Notes: generated from the letters alone by a model not told the origin. A stretch of 64,000 nucleotides of DNA from Anaerolineales bacterium (GCA_020634855.1 JACKAU010000003.1:744001-808000); one strand, 5' to 3'. Shown: positions 32,572-40,881, counted from the first letter of the stretch. Numbers and translations are program-made.

Positions 32572-34695
32572 ATGGTTCCTATCAATCGCAAGCACATTAA
32601 ACAACGGGTTAACCGCTCACCTTATGAGGCTGACTATCCTGATTTGGCCCAGGTGAATCTTAGTTTTGCCGATTTACATAAAGCCAATCTCCACCAAGCC
32701 AAACTTTGCCAGGCCAACTTGACCTGGGCTTCGCTCAAACAGGCCCAACTGGTCGAAGCCGATCTCCACCAGGCCGATCTGCGCCGGGCCGATTTACGGC
32801 GAGCCGATCTCAGTTGGGCCAACCTTAACCACGCCGACCTCAGTTGGGCCGATCTCCGTGGCGCAAACCTCTCCAAATCGACCCTCTATACCGCCCACCT
32901 AGTCAAAGCCAATTTGGGACCGTTGGACCACACAAGCACAACTTTGGTTGGAGCCAAACTCTGTACGGCCAAGCTGACCGGAGCAGATTTACACCAGGCC
33001 AATTTGCGTATGGCCGACCTTAGCGGCGCTTCCCTGGTTGCGACCAATTTAACCGGCGCAAATCTGCGTCGGACAAACTGTGCTATGACGAATTTATCCG
33101 GCGCGGATCTAAGCCATGCCGATTTAAGTGGCGCCAACCTCAGCGGGGCTAACTTAAGCCAGGCGAATCTACATCAAGCCAATCTGGCCGGAGCCAACCT
33201 GGCCGGAGCCAATCTCACCGGGGCTAATCTGGCAGAAACCAAGATTGATCGTGGAACGCGCATGGATGACCATGAGTACCGCCTGTGGGCTATCGTTAAT
33301 CCGCAGGCTACCTTGACCGATATTTATCCCAGCCAGCTGCCTATATCTCAAGCCAGCTTAATAGACGCCGGGTTACCGAAGGCTAATCTTCAACCGGCTC
33401 ACCCATCCCATCACCATCCGCAATCCCCCCCAAGTGATCCGCAACTTCGCTTGAGCGATAAAGTTCGCCGGGTGTGGCGTCTGGTTAATCAGGGAGGGGC
33501 CAATCAAAATTTGAGCGGCGTCGATCTCAGTTGGGCCAATTTAACCAGTGTTCGGCTCGGTTCGGCGGTGTTAGACAAGGCGAATTTGGCCGATACGATT
33601 TTACGGGAGGCGGACTTAGCCGAGGCCAGACTGCGAGGGACAGCCCTCCACCGAGCCGATTTGAGCGGGGCCAATCTGACCCGCAGCGACTTACGGCGAG
33701 CCGTCTTATGGCAGGTCAGGTTGGGTAGGGCCGATCTGCGCGGGGCCGACCTGCGCGGGTCTCTGTTAGATTTGGCCACACTGGTGGGAACTAAAATTGA
33801 CGCAGCAACGCAGCTCGAGACCAAGTGGCGACTAGTTTGGGAAATTGTTAACCAGGGAGCGCCCAATCGAGACCTGAGCCGCGCCGATTTGAGCTGGGCT
33901 GATCTAAGCCGCGCTAACCTGCGAGCGACCAATCTTAGTCAGGCTAATTTGTCAATGACTAATCTGTCTGAGGCTGATTTAAGTCAATGCGACCTGCGCC
34001 AGGCCGATCTCAGTTGGTCTAACCTGGCAAATGCTCGCTTAGGCCAGACCAACTTTGAGCGCGCAAATTTACAAGAAGCGACACTCGTTGGGGTTGATCT
34101 ACGGGCAAACAATTTATGCAGGGCTAATTTGCAAGGGACTAAACTAGGCCAGGCTAATCTCAGCGGAGCCAACTTAAAGCAAGCCAATCTGGTCCACGCC
34201 AAAATGAAACAAGCGGACTTGCGTGGGGCTAATTTGAGTCAGGCGCGACTGGACAAAATCGATCTCCGGGCGGCTGACTTACGCCAGGTCAATTTGCAAG
34301 GCGCTATTTTGCGAGGAGCGATATTGAACGAAAGCACGCTGCTTAACACGCTTATGGAAAAAACAATTTTTCAAAATCCCCAATGTCGAGAGCCGGCGAC
34401 GTTTGACAAACAATGGCGACGCATTTGGCATTTTCTCGTGCAAGAGGGCGGTCAAAATCCCCTCAAAGCGGTTGATTTGAGTCGGGCCAATCTCCACGAC
34501 GCTGATCTGAACGGTGTGAATTTGGTGGGAGTCATTTTAGTTGATGCTATTCTCAAAGAGGCGGACCTGCGCGGGGCCAATCTGCGCGGGGCCGATCTGC
34601 GCGGAGCAAACCTGGAAGGGGCCAATCTCCTGGGTGCGGAAATCGACAGCACTACGCGGCTCGATGGTGCGAAAGGTTTAGCGAATCACACCTAA
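32572..34695 (+). CDS. Large modular pentapeptide-repeat protein
   Basis: 707 residues, almost entirely A(D/N)Lxx repeats that form a right-handed quadrilateral beta-helix. Four helix blocks (about 24-222, 313-405, 434-600, 633-690) are separated by recurring linkers (about 223-245, 296-312, 406-433, 605-632). The linkers contain a TKID...T segment and a WR-x-VW-x-IVNQG-x-x-N motif, and a shortened version ends the protein. Residues 245-295 are Pro/His-rich. There is no signal peptide or membrane helix. Pentapeptide proteins include gyrase-protecting DNA mimics and structural scaffolds; nothing here points to gyrase specifically. It is a single-gene unit, converging on the gene at 34710 with a 14-bp gap. 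Confidence 0.9.
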   Translation: MVPINRKHIKQRVNRSPYEADYPDLAQVNLSFADLHKANLHQAKLCQANLTWASLKQAQLVEADLHQADLRRADLRRADLSWANLNHADLSWADLRGANLSKSTLYTAHLVKANLGPLDHTSTTLVGAKLCTAKLTGADLHQANLRMADLSGASLVATNLTGANLRRTNCAMTNLSGADLSHADLSGANLSGANLSQANLHQANLAGANLAGANLTGANLAETKIDRGTRMDDHEYRLWAIVNPQATLTDIYPSQLPISQASLIDAGLPKANLQPAHPSHHHPQSPPSDPQLRLSDKVRRVWRLVNQGGANQNLSGVDLSWANLTSVRLGSAVLDKANLADTILREADLAEARLRGTALHRADLSGANLTRSDLRRAVLWQVRLGRADLRGADLRGSLLDLATLVGTKIDAATQLETKWRLVWEIVNQGAPNRDLSRADLSWADLSRANLRATNLSQANLSMTNLSEADLSQCDLRQADLSWSNLANARLGQTNFERANLQEATLVGVDLRANNLCRANLQGTKLGQANLSGANLKQANLVHAKMKQADLRGANLSQARLDKIDLRAADLRQVNLQGAILRGAILNESTLLNTLMEKTIFQNPQCREPATFDKQWRRIWHFLVQEGGQNPLKAVDLSRANLHDADLNGVNLVGVILVDAILKEADLRGANLRGADLRGANLEGANLLGAEIDSTTRLDGAKGLANHT

Positions 34696-34709
34696 ACAGC
34701 CATTGCTAT

Positions 34710-35612
34710 TCAATTTAGCTTCTGCACACTGGGCTTTAGCTCAAGCTCTTGAATGAGATTGTGTAGTTCCGCATCGGTCAACGGCCGGCCCAAACCGGCG
34801 TAGGCGATCAGGGCCGCCTCCATCATATTGGTTCCAAAGGAGCGGCCGTCCAGCCGAGGCGTCCCAGTCACCAGATAGGATACGCCTCTGGCTCGTAAGA
34901 GCGCGACATCCTCCTCGGTGGTGGTATTGGTCAAGATAATCTTCCCCGTCAGATCCATCGGCATATTGCGGCGAATATAGAGAAAATCGCCGGCCACAAC
35001 CGGCCCGTAGTTGAACCACTGCTCATATTTAGGCACATTTTCATCTTGATTTTGACCGGTGGGGTAAAGCATGCTGATCGGCATCAAGCCGATCACGGGC
35101 AGCAACAATCCGGCCAATCGACGCAGTCGAGCCAGCCCCTTGACCGGAATTGGCAGCCCCAGACCAAATAACAGGTCACAGAAAACCAGATCGAACCCGG
35201 CCTGATCCAGCGACTCGGCCAAGCTGAAACGGTCGGCAGCCAACGGCATCATTGCTTTGCGTGGAACAATGGGGGTTGTGAAGTGGGGTTCGGCCAGTTG
35301 AAAAAGTTGGCGCTCCAGGGCGTACTTCAGCCCTCGGCCATCAGTGTAGGGGGTCCGTTGGACATCTTTGACCAGATTGAGGCCGGAACGGAGCGGATAC
35401 TGCTTATCCCCCACGCGCACGTATAGCTCGACCCCGCCTACGCCCATCGCATCAACCTGACCGTCCAGACTGGCGAACAGCGCCCGTGCCCGTTTCTCGT
35501 CGCCATCACAGCCAATCCGGGCAATAGAAATCGTCTGGTCGCCCAATTTTAGCTGCACAGTTTTGTTTCGCTTGGAACTTCCCAAACTGATGCTGACGAC
35601 GCGCTTGATCAT
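34710..35612 (-). CDS. Quinate 5-dehydrogenase-like protein
   Basis: 300 residues from the ATG at 35612, which overlaps the stop of the upstream gene (ATGA) and gives the conserved N-terminus MIKRVVSISLGSSKRN. A longer open frame to 35861 exists but runs inside the neighbouring gene. I recognise SLGSSKR, IGCDGDEKRARAL, DAMGVGGVELY and TDGRGLKYALE from proteins annotated quinate 5-dehydrogenase; to my knowledge that name is not biochemically proven. The C-terminal RLDGRSFGTNMMEA box is also conserved. It is the last gene of the LysM-NagD operon. Confidence 0.75.
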   Translation of the reverse strand: MIKRVVSISLGSSKRNKTVQLKLGDQTISIARIGCDGDEKRARALFASLDGQVDAMGVGGVELYVRVGDKQYPLRSGLNLVKDVQRTPYTDGRGLKYALERQLFQLAEPHFTTPIVPRKAMMPLAADRFSLAESLDQAGFDLVFCDLLFGLGLPIPVKGLARLRRLAGLLLPVIGLMPISMLYPTGQNQDENVPKYEQWFNYGPVVAGDFLYIRRNMPMDLTGKIILTNTTTEEDVALLRARGVSYLVTGTPRLDGRSFGTNMMEAALIAYAGLGRPLTDAELHNLIQELELKPSVQKLN

Positions 35613-35959
35613 TGGCTCACGCTCACATTTCCACCCTGAAAATAGATCGCGACAACCGTTACCACCGCGATGATGGTAAACATGGCGACCATTGCTCCGG
35701 CCAGCGAGATAATCGTGGCATGCCAACGAGGAATCCGCTTGGCGGCCTGAGCGATCTGGTAATTTGAAATAAAAACTACGGCAAAGACGCCTAAAATCTG
35801 CCAGATCGTGCCGACTTGAACCATCAACAACCCGCCGATAGCCCCGGCCGCCAGCCCCCACTTGAAAGTATTGCGGCGGATCGGATCAAACGAGAATAAT
35901 CCTTTATCGTCCTGCTGCTGAAATCGATTGGGATCAAGTTTGCGTTTCTTTTTGGCCAC
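35609..35959 (-). CDS. Small membrane protein of unknown function
   Basis: 116 residues. A lysine-rich start (MAKKKRKLDPNRFQQQ) is followed by three hydrophobic segments at about 33-50, 52-68 and 82-108. The positive N-terminus implies a cytoplasmic N-terminal side. I recognise no family. It is 3 bp downstream of the NagD-like gene and overlaps the next gene by 4 bp, so it belongs to that operon. Confidence 0.75.
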   Translation of the reverse strand: MAKKKRKLDPNRFQQQDDKGLFSFDPIRRNTFKWGLAAGAIGGLLMVQVGTIWQILGVFAVVFISNYQIAQAAKRIPRWHATIISLAGAMVAMFTIIAVVTVVAIYFQGGNVSVSQ

Positions 35960-35962
35960 GGT

Positions 35963-36739
35963 TTACCCTATTACTTCAGGCTCAACATCAGCAATCGATT
36001 CAACCACTCGGTTAGGCCGGTAGGGAAACTTATCGATCATGTCAGGGGTGGTGACGCCGGTTAGAACCAGGATGGTTTCCAAGCCACTTTCCAGACCAAC
36101 CTTAATGTCAGTGTCCATACGGTCGCCAATCATAATGGCGTTTTCCGAATGTTCGTCCAAATAGCGCAGCGCCGACCGCATTATTAACGGGTTAGGCTTG
36201 CCTACGAAGTAGGGACTAAAGCCAGTGGCGCTTTCAATTAAGGCTGCTACAGCTCCGGTGGCCGGCACCAGCCCATCTTCCACAGGGCCGTTGGGATCGG
36301 GGTTGGTGGCAATAAAGGGGATGCCTTGTGAAATCAACCGAATCGCTCGAATAATTTTATCGTAGGGATACGAATCGGTTTCACCCAAAATAACGTAATC
36401 TGGAGAATAATCGGTCAGAGTATAGCCGACATCGGCCAGAGCCTGGTAAAGACCGATATCACCAATGACGTAGGCTGAGCCGCCGGGTTTCTGAGAATGA
36501 ACAAAGGCTGCCGCAGCCAGAGCGCTGTTGTAAATATTTTCGGCTTTAACATCGATGCCCGACGCTTGTAAGCGATGCTGAAGATCGGTGGTGGTGTAGC
36601 GAGAGTTATTGGTGAGAATCAGAAAACGATGGCCGCCCTTGATTAATTTTTCAATAAATTCGATAGCGCCGGGCAAAGCCTTCTGGCCATGAACTAAAAC
36701 GCCATCCATATCGCACAAATAGGTTTTTTTGGTACTCAT
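35963..36739 (-). CDS. nagD: HAD-IIA family phosphatase (NagD-like)
   Basis: 258 residues. HAD motif I is CDMDGVLVHG with catalytic Asp10 and Asp12. Motif II is LTNNS, the cap module contains VILGETDSYPYDKI and IATNPDPNG, motif III is VGKPNPLIM and motif IV is MIGDRMDTDI. The similarity to E. coli NagD runs to the C-terminus (LETILVLTGV). NagD dephosphorylates nucleoside monophosphates and small sugar phosphates. Here it follows a LysM-M23 cell-wall hydrolase by 17 bp, which suggests a link with cell-wall turnover (inference). Confidence 0.92.
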   Translation of the reverse strand: MSTKKTYLCDMDGVLVHGQKALPGAIEFIEKLIKGGHRFLILTNNSRYTTTDLQHRLQASGIDVKAENIYNSALAAAAFVHSQKPGGSAYVIGDIGLYQALADVGYTLTDYSPDYVILGETDSYPYDKIIRAIRLISQGIPFIATNPDPNGPVEDGLVPATGAVAALIESATGFSPYFVGKPNPLIMRSALRYLDEHSENAIMIGDRMDTDIKVGLESGLETILVLTGVTTPDMIDKFPYRPNRVVESIADVEPEVIG

Positions 36740-36756
36740 TTTTAATCCTCAAAGGG

Positions 36757-38097
36757 TTAGGGAATCGACTCACGAGTCCATTGAAGCGGATCAACGGCAA
36801 TACCATTGAGACGAAACTCCCAGTGCAGGTGGGGGCCGGTTACGAGACCAGTATCACCCTCGTAGCCGATTAAGTCGCCCGGCTCCACGTGCTGACCGGG
36901 GGTGACGACAATTTCACTCTGGTGCCAATAGCCGCTGAATAAGCCCATTCCGTGATCGATGAGTACGGCGTTGCCCCGCACCATCAGCGGCTCGGCCAGC
37001 ACCACAATGCCGCCGGCCGGCGCATAGAGCGGCTCGCCCACCCCTCCGCCAAAGTCGGTTCCAGCGTGAAAACTGAGGTCCGAACTGTCATTGTAACTGC
37101 GTCGTGTCCCAAAAGCGCTGGTCACACGCGGCGCATCTTCGGCAATCGGAAACCAAAATGGTCCATCCCACAGCGGCCGGGGAGTAATTTGGGACCACAG
37201 AGCGGCCAGTTTTTCGCGTTCTTCTTGGATCAACTCGGTTTGGAGCAGTTCCGCGCGGCTACCGTCGAGCAAAATCGCCTCCGAGTCGTACGGACCTTCC
37301 ATAACTTTTACATTTTCAGCGTGGCTAAAAATTTGGCCGTCCGGCATGGTGGCTGTTAAATGAAGTTGGTAAACGTTCGGCTTAATCAGGGCGTGGATAG
37401 CGACAATGCCCCAATAAACGGCGCCGCTGCTGCGGTAAAAGAAGACCGGCTGGCCTTCAAAATCACCCACGACAGCGGTGGCTTCCTCTGCCAGCGAAAC
37501 GCGAGCCACGAGCGTTCGGCCCTGGATGATAGTCGGTTCCGACAGGGTGACGCCGATAAAGGGCCACGTTAGCGGATCAGAGAGTGGGGGCTGAATCACC
37601 GGCACCTTTAGCGTTTGTCCCACTTGAAGTAAATCCGGGTTGGACAGGTTGTTAAGGGCGATAACATCATCAGGGGTGGCATAATAGATATTGGCAATGC
37701 TGCCGATGGTTTCACCGGGTTGGACGGTGTGAAGCTGCTCACCGATCCGCTCGGCCGATTCAGGATTGGAAATCGGAGAGATCCCCGGCAAAATCAATTG
37801 CTGACCGGGCAAAATTAAGCCGGGATTACGCAGATGGTTGGCCACAGCAATATCGGCCATGTTGAGATTGTACTTAAGCGCGATGAAAATCAGCGTATCG
37901 TCCGTCTGCACGGTATAGACAAAAGGCTCATTTTGATCAAGAGTCGGTGAGTCGGCCTGGGCCAGGGCCGCCGGCCAAAGTAAACAGACAAGAAGCAGCA
38001 GCAAGCCGAAACGTCCTGAATAGGCGAAGTCATATCGAAGAGGGTCTTGCCGTCTATTCAATATCGCCCACCGTTTAAACTCCATTTGGTAATTCAT
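36757..38097 (-). CDS. Secreted LysM-M23 peptidoglycan hydrolase
   Basis: 446 residues. A signal peptide or anchor with a long basic n-region (about 29-48, LLLLLVCLLWPAALAQA) is followed by two LysM domains (about 59-105 and 120-167: YTVQTDDTLIFIALKYN, HTVQPGETIGSIA), a beta-rich middle region, and a C-terminal M23 (LytM) endopeptidase. Zinc ligands are visible in FHAGTDFGG and in GPHLHWEF. It probably cuts peptide cross-links in the wall. It heads the operon with the NagD-like gene. A strong terminator at 38155-38177 separates it from the upstream gene. Confidence 0.92.
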   Translation of the reverse strand: MNYQMEFKRWAILNRRQDPLRYDFAYSGRFGLLLLLVCLLWPAALAQADSPTLDQNEPFVYTVQTDDTLIFIALKYNLNMADIAVANHLRNPGLILPGQQLILPGISPISNPESAERIGEQLHTVQPGETIGSIANIYYATPDDVIALNNLSNPDLLQVGQTLKVPVIQPPLSDPLTWPFIGVTLSEPTIIQGRTLVARVSLAEEATAVVGDFEGQPVFFYRSSGAVYWGIVAIHALIKPNVYQLHLTATMPDGQIFSHAENVKVMEGPYDSEAILLDGSRAELLQTELIQEEREKLAALWSQITPRPLWDGPFWFPIAEDAPRVTSAFGTRRSYNDSSDLSFHAGTDFGGGVGEPLYAPAGGIVVLAEPLMVRGNAVLIDHGMGLFSGYWHQSEIVVTPGQHVEPGDLIGYEGDTGLVTGPHLHWEFRLNGIAVDPLQWTRESIP

Positions 38098-38154
38098 GTC
38101 AACTATCCCTGAAAAGTTCCTTTATTGTAGGCTTAACCCAAAAATTTAGCCAAT

Positions 38155-38177
38155 AAAAAACCGCCCATAAGGCGGTC
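38155..38177 (-). terminator. Intrinsic terminator after the 141-residue protein gene
   Basis: On the minus strand, ACCGCC TTATG GGCGGT is followed by TTTTTATTGG. It lies between the stop at 38204 and the LysM-M23 gene, insulating the two transcripts. Confidence 0.88.
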
Positions 38178-38203
38178 TTTCGCTGACAGTCAATCCTAAC
38201 GGG

Positions 38204-38629
38204 TTAGACAGCGGGTACAAACGGTTTGATACCTTTGTAAATCTGCCGGCCGCCGATGGTTTTGAGAATCAGTTCCGGCGATTTTTTCCGAATCTGTTCA
38301 TGGAGTTCTACCGGCGACAGTGGGGTATTATCATTCAAAATGAATATTCTAAAAACTGCGCTCGTTAGAGGAATACGACTATCTAAAAAGTTGGGATCAT
38401 GCTTGCAGTGAGTATGGATGATATGCCACAACACATCGATTTCATGAACCTCCCCCGTTTCAGGGTTGATCCAGTCAAAGGTTTGATCTTGGGTATCTTC
38501 GGCCAGCCGCTGGCAGTCCGGACAGGCATTGCTCTGCAAAAATGCCCGTAAATTTTGGCCTTTCTGCTGCCACCATGAAAAGTCGATATAAAATTTTGTG
38601 TCGATTGTCGGTCTAACAAATTTAGCCAT
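38204..38629 (-). CDS. Uncharacterised conserved protein (141 aa) with C-terminal winged-helix-like tail
   Basis: The N-terminal half contains CPDCQR, IDVLWHIIHTHCKHDPNF (two Cys, three His) that could bind zinc. The C-terminal about 45 residues (LSPVELHEQIRKKSPELILKTI, then GGRQIYKGIKP) look like a small winged helix-turn-helix of the HARE-HTH type. There is no signal or membrane segment. It follows the 532-residue gene by 47 bp and ends in an intrinsic terminator, so the pair forms one transcription unit. I do not recognise the family; the domain call is an inference. Confidence 0.65.
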   Translation of the reverse strand: MAKFVRPTIDTKFYIDFSWWQQKGQNLRAFLQSNACPDCQRLAEDTQDQTFDWINPETGEVHEIDVLWHIIHTHCKHDPNFLDSRIPLTSAVFRIFILNDNTPLSPVELHEQIRKKSPELILKTIGGRQIYKGIKPFVPAV

Positions 38630-38676
38630 GATAATTTCGTAAATAGTTACTTATTTTTAAGTTAAGATGCCACTAT

Positions 38677-40275
38677 CTATTTGTCTCGCAAACTTGGATC
38701 GTAAGTCCAGTAACCATGATTCATCGGAATGAAGCATTGGCGCGAAATAAGCTCCTGAAAAACTACGCCGGGAGCCGTGCGGCGATAAACATTGACGGCA
38801 CTGTAGAGCGTTTTGGCGTGAACAGTACTCTGCGGATTTAACTTTGATAATTCCGGAAAGACTTCACATAACAGATCGAAAACGGAGCGATTCCGGTCTT
38901 CAGCGGTGAGCCAGAACTTATCGGTACTCTCGGGGCTGGTGTCGCCGATGATCATCAGTTCATCGTATTTACAGCCAATGGCCGCCGGGGTCATCTGAAA
39001 AGAGAGCCGATTGCCAGTGATCGTCACCATTCGTACCCAATCGCGCTGACCGCGTGTGTTCTGGAACTCGACGATCACTTCCATCGGATCTTTGCCCGAT
39101 CTTACCGTGATGTAAGCGCCAACCGGCAGCTTGTTTTTCTTGTACCAGTCATCCAGACCAAATACATATTTGTGATCAAAAACTGTCCAGCCAGGGAACT
39201 TTTCACCGGTTCGGCCATCGACAAATTGAAAGCGAACCGGGTTATGATAGCTCTTCGGAAAGAAGGGCAGCATTTTTGGCGTGAGCGGCAGGGTGCCGAC
39301 CCGCCAGTGGGGGTAGTTGATCACCACCGTCACTCTTCTGGCGTTTTCATCGGGCAGTTCGGCCTCATCAGCCGGGGTGGCTTCATCATCAATTTCGCTG
39401 AGCAAGGCAAATAGGTCGGCGTCAAAATCGCTGGCGTCATACTCCTGGCGGCGCATTTGCAGGCGACGTGGCGGGTAGTAAGCTTCTGGGGGCGCCATTC
39501 GTTCCAAATACCACAACACCTGGCCTTCAGGACCGACGTCCTCAAAGCGTTCATCACTGTCAAGCCGGTAGTTTACCGAGAAACGCATTAAGTCGGTGAT
39601 TTGGTCGGGCGACTCAACCAGGCCCATCTGCTCAACCAAAGCATCAGTAGCGAGCGGTCCTTTGTTGATGTCAATGGCCGCATCGGCAATATTAAACAAC
39701 CCTTCGTGAAATTCTGTCAGCAAATCGGCTAGAAAATATTTGTCGTTAACGCTCACAAAATCCGAGTGGGCTTCCAAAGCGGCTCTAATTCGATTACAAA
39801 TGACGTCTTGATATTCCTGATAAATTTCATCAGGGGGAACTAAACCCTGCAAGCTGGCCAAACCCTGCTCTTGATCAGTGTTGAGCCGATGCTCGTGGGT
39901 AAAATTGGCCACAAAATCCTTGGTTGAGCCGTTACCAAAGTTAACGGTGATGACGGTAAAGTTACCAAAATCAGGGTGCTGCCCCGATCGCGTCTGGGTT
40001 ACCGTACCTGTGGCAAAGTTTAGCGCAGGAAAGACCAGTTTCTCATCAACGTTGTAGCTATTGCTCGGTTGGTACAGCTTGCCGTCTTGAAACTCGCTAC
40101 GAACTTGTAATTCTTCCTCATTGCACTGACGCCGCACCAGAACGATGGCGATATCATTGAGATCAACCGGCCGATTCTGCTCCAAAACTTGTTGGTATAT
40201 GTTTTCTATGTCTTTGTGGCTAACTTTGAATTGTTGCTGCCAATATTCACTGGTTTGAGTTTTACGCTGAATCAA
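38677..40275 (-). CDS. Uncharacterised 532-residue protein
   Basis: A soluble protein without signal or membrane segments. Residues about 1-140 hold an N-terminal domain with a TVITVNFGNG strand pair; about 150-330 are helical and acidic; about 330-445 are beta-rich (VTVVINYPHWRVGTLPLTP, FVDGRTGEKFPGWTVFD, VGAYITVRSGKDPMEVIVE). The last about 70 residues (VFDLLCEVFPELSKLNPQ to GYWTYDPS) resemble the small winged-helix end of the neighbouring 141-residue protein. I recognise no enzyme motif. Transcription starts from a good promoter at 40330-40358, and the gene is co-transcribed with the 141-residue gene. A nucleic-acid-related or regulatory role is only a guess. Confidence 0.6.
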   Translation of the reverse strand: MIQRKTQTSEYWQQQFKVSHKDIENIYQQVLEQNRPVDLNDIAIVLVRRQCNEEELQVRSEFQDGKLYQPSNSYNVDEKLVFPALNFATGTVTQTRSGQHPDFGNFTVITVNFGNGSTKDFVANFTHEHRLNTDQEQGLASLQGLVPPDEIYQEYQDVICNRIRAALEAHSDFVSVNDKYFLADLLTEFHEGLFNIADAAIDINKGPLATDALVEQMGLVESPDQITDLMRFSVNYRLDSDERFEDVGPEGQVLWYLERMAPPEAYYPPRRLQMRRQEYDASDFDADLFALLSEIDDEATPADEAELPDENARRVTVVINYPHWRVGTLPLTPKMLPFFPKSYHNPVRFQFVDGRTGEKFPGWTVFDHKYVFGLDDWYKKNKLPVGAYITVRSGKDPMEVIVEFQNTRGQRDWVRMVTITGNRLSFQMTPAAIGCKYDELMIIGDTSPESTDKFWLTAEDRNRSVFDLLCEVFPELSKLNPQSTVHAKTLYSAVNVYRRTAPGVVFQELISRQCFIPMNHGYWTYDPSLRDK

Positions 40276-40329
40276 AATGAAGAATACCTCTAAATAAATA
40301 CTTCTATTTCGGGGATGTCCAAGTTTAAA

Positions 40330-40358
40330 ATTATACTCTTAACGAAAAGAGATGACAA
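40330..40358 (-). promoter_or_regulatory. sigma70-type promoter of the 532-residue gene
   Basis: On the minus strand, TTGTCA (40353-40358), a 17-bp spacer and TATAAT (40330-40335). The predicted start is about 48 nt upstream of the ATG. It lies just downstream of the small-RNA terminator, showing that the two are separate units. Confidence 0.8.
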
Positions 40359-40380
40359 ATTTTTTGGTTCTCGCTCAAAC

Positions 40381-40566
40381 GCAAAAAAAAGTGCGCTCAC
40401 CTGGGAGGAAGTGAACGCACTTTCGAAAGTTCCTATTGCGCCTGTAAAAGATAAATCTTGGGGAAGATTTTTTTCCAGCGTCAGTCAGGCCGATAAATTT
40501 TAGAGGCTTAATTATGGCTGTGGGTGCAGCCACTTGGGAGGACATAGACGCAATAGGTTATTAACT
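40381..40566 (-). ncRNA. Candidate structured small RNA (about 186 nt), class unknown
   Basis: A complete transcription unit without an ORF on the minus strand. Its promoter is at 40573-40601. The RNA begins near 40566 and holds a 9-bp closing helix: CCTATTGCG (RNA strand, plus positions 40549-40557) pairs with CGCAATAGG (40432-40440). Inside are a 6-bp hairpin with loop CACCCA (40515-40532) and a 7-bp hairpin with loop CCCC (40453-40470). It ends in a 13-bp stem (one mismatch) with loop TTCCTCCCAG (40388-40423), followed by eight U. The word TCCTCCCA(A/G)GTG occurs twice, in the 5' arm and in the terminator loop. The size and closing helix are like 6S RNA, but I cannot confirm that class. 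Confidence 0.7.
40382..40423 (-). terminator. Strong intrinsic terminator of the small RNA
   Basis: AAAGTGCG(T)TCAC pairs with GTGA(G)CGCACTTT with a 10-nt loop, and on the minus strand eight T residues follow. On the plus strand no T-run follows, so the direction is clear. Confidence 0.9.
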
Positions 40567-40572
40567 GTCCTC

Positions 40573-40601
40573 ACTATATCATGGTTCACCGGGGCTGTCA
40601 G
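40573..40601 (-). promoter_or_regulatory. sigma70-type promoter of the small RNA
   Basis: On the minus strand, CTGACA (40596-40601), a 17-bp spacer and TATAGT (40573-40578). Each box matches 5 of 6 consensus bases. No ORF on the minus strand follows before the terminator. Confidence 0.75.
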
Positions 40602-40747
40602 TAAATATCGCGTAAATATTTCCAATGCTTGGGCAAGGATTTTCAACGCTTTTTTAAAGCTTTTCAACTATTCTTGATTAATCAGATGATTAACACATTG
40701 ACAAATATCTGTAGCCTTACCAGTTAAATAAACCCTGATTTTTTTGC

Positions 40748-40776
40748 TTGCTTCCTGACGGCAACCGTGCTACACT
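40748..40776 (+). promoter_or_regulatory. Possible promoter of the ABC exporter
   Basis: TTGCTT (40748-40753), a 17-bp spacer, and an extended -10 TGCTACACT with TACACT at 40771-40776. Confidence 0.4.
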
Positions 40777-40881
40777 TTTTGGGTTTGGCGGTTAAAATCA
40801 ATAAATTGTCCAGCCTAAGTGGCCAAGCCGGTTAAAGACCTATGAAATATAATCGGCGATCCACTACATTTTAGGCTGACT

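Larger units (their letters stand above)
40276..40881. other. 606-bp intergenic region holding a small RNA and three promoters
   Basis: From left to right it contains the minus-strand promoter of the 532-residue gene (40330-40358), a candidate structured RNA with its terminator and promoter on the minus strand (40381-40601), a short palindrome TTAATC-AGAT-GATTAA near 40678, and the probable plus-strand promoter of the ABC exporter (40748-40776). No convincing coding sequence is present. Confidence 0.7.

Noticed and set aside
32634..34652. Several long minus-strand ORFs opposite the pentapeptide gene
   Set aside because: They are rich in Arg/Ser/Ala-Leu-Arg-Ser repeats, which is simply the antisense of GCC-AAT-CTG-type pentapeptide codons; they lack ribosome-binding sites and any recognised fold.
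35613..35861. N-terminal extension of the quinate dehydrogenase-like gene
   Set aside because: It lies in another frame of the small membrane protein gene; the ATGA overlap at 35609-35612 and the conserved N-terminus favour 35612.
40315..40503. Plus-strand ORF of 62 codons in the small-RNA region
   Set aside because: It runs through the terminator hairpin, lacks a ribosome-binding site and has no protein-like pattern; the minus-strand RNA explains the sequence better.
40381..40601. tmRNA, SRP RNA or RNase P RNA
   Set aside because: There is no tRNA-like ends or tag frame, no SRP tetraloop region with its flanking conserved bases, and no conserved RNase P core; the RNA is also too short for tmRNA or RNase P.
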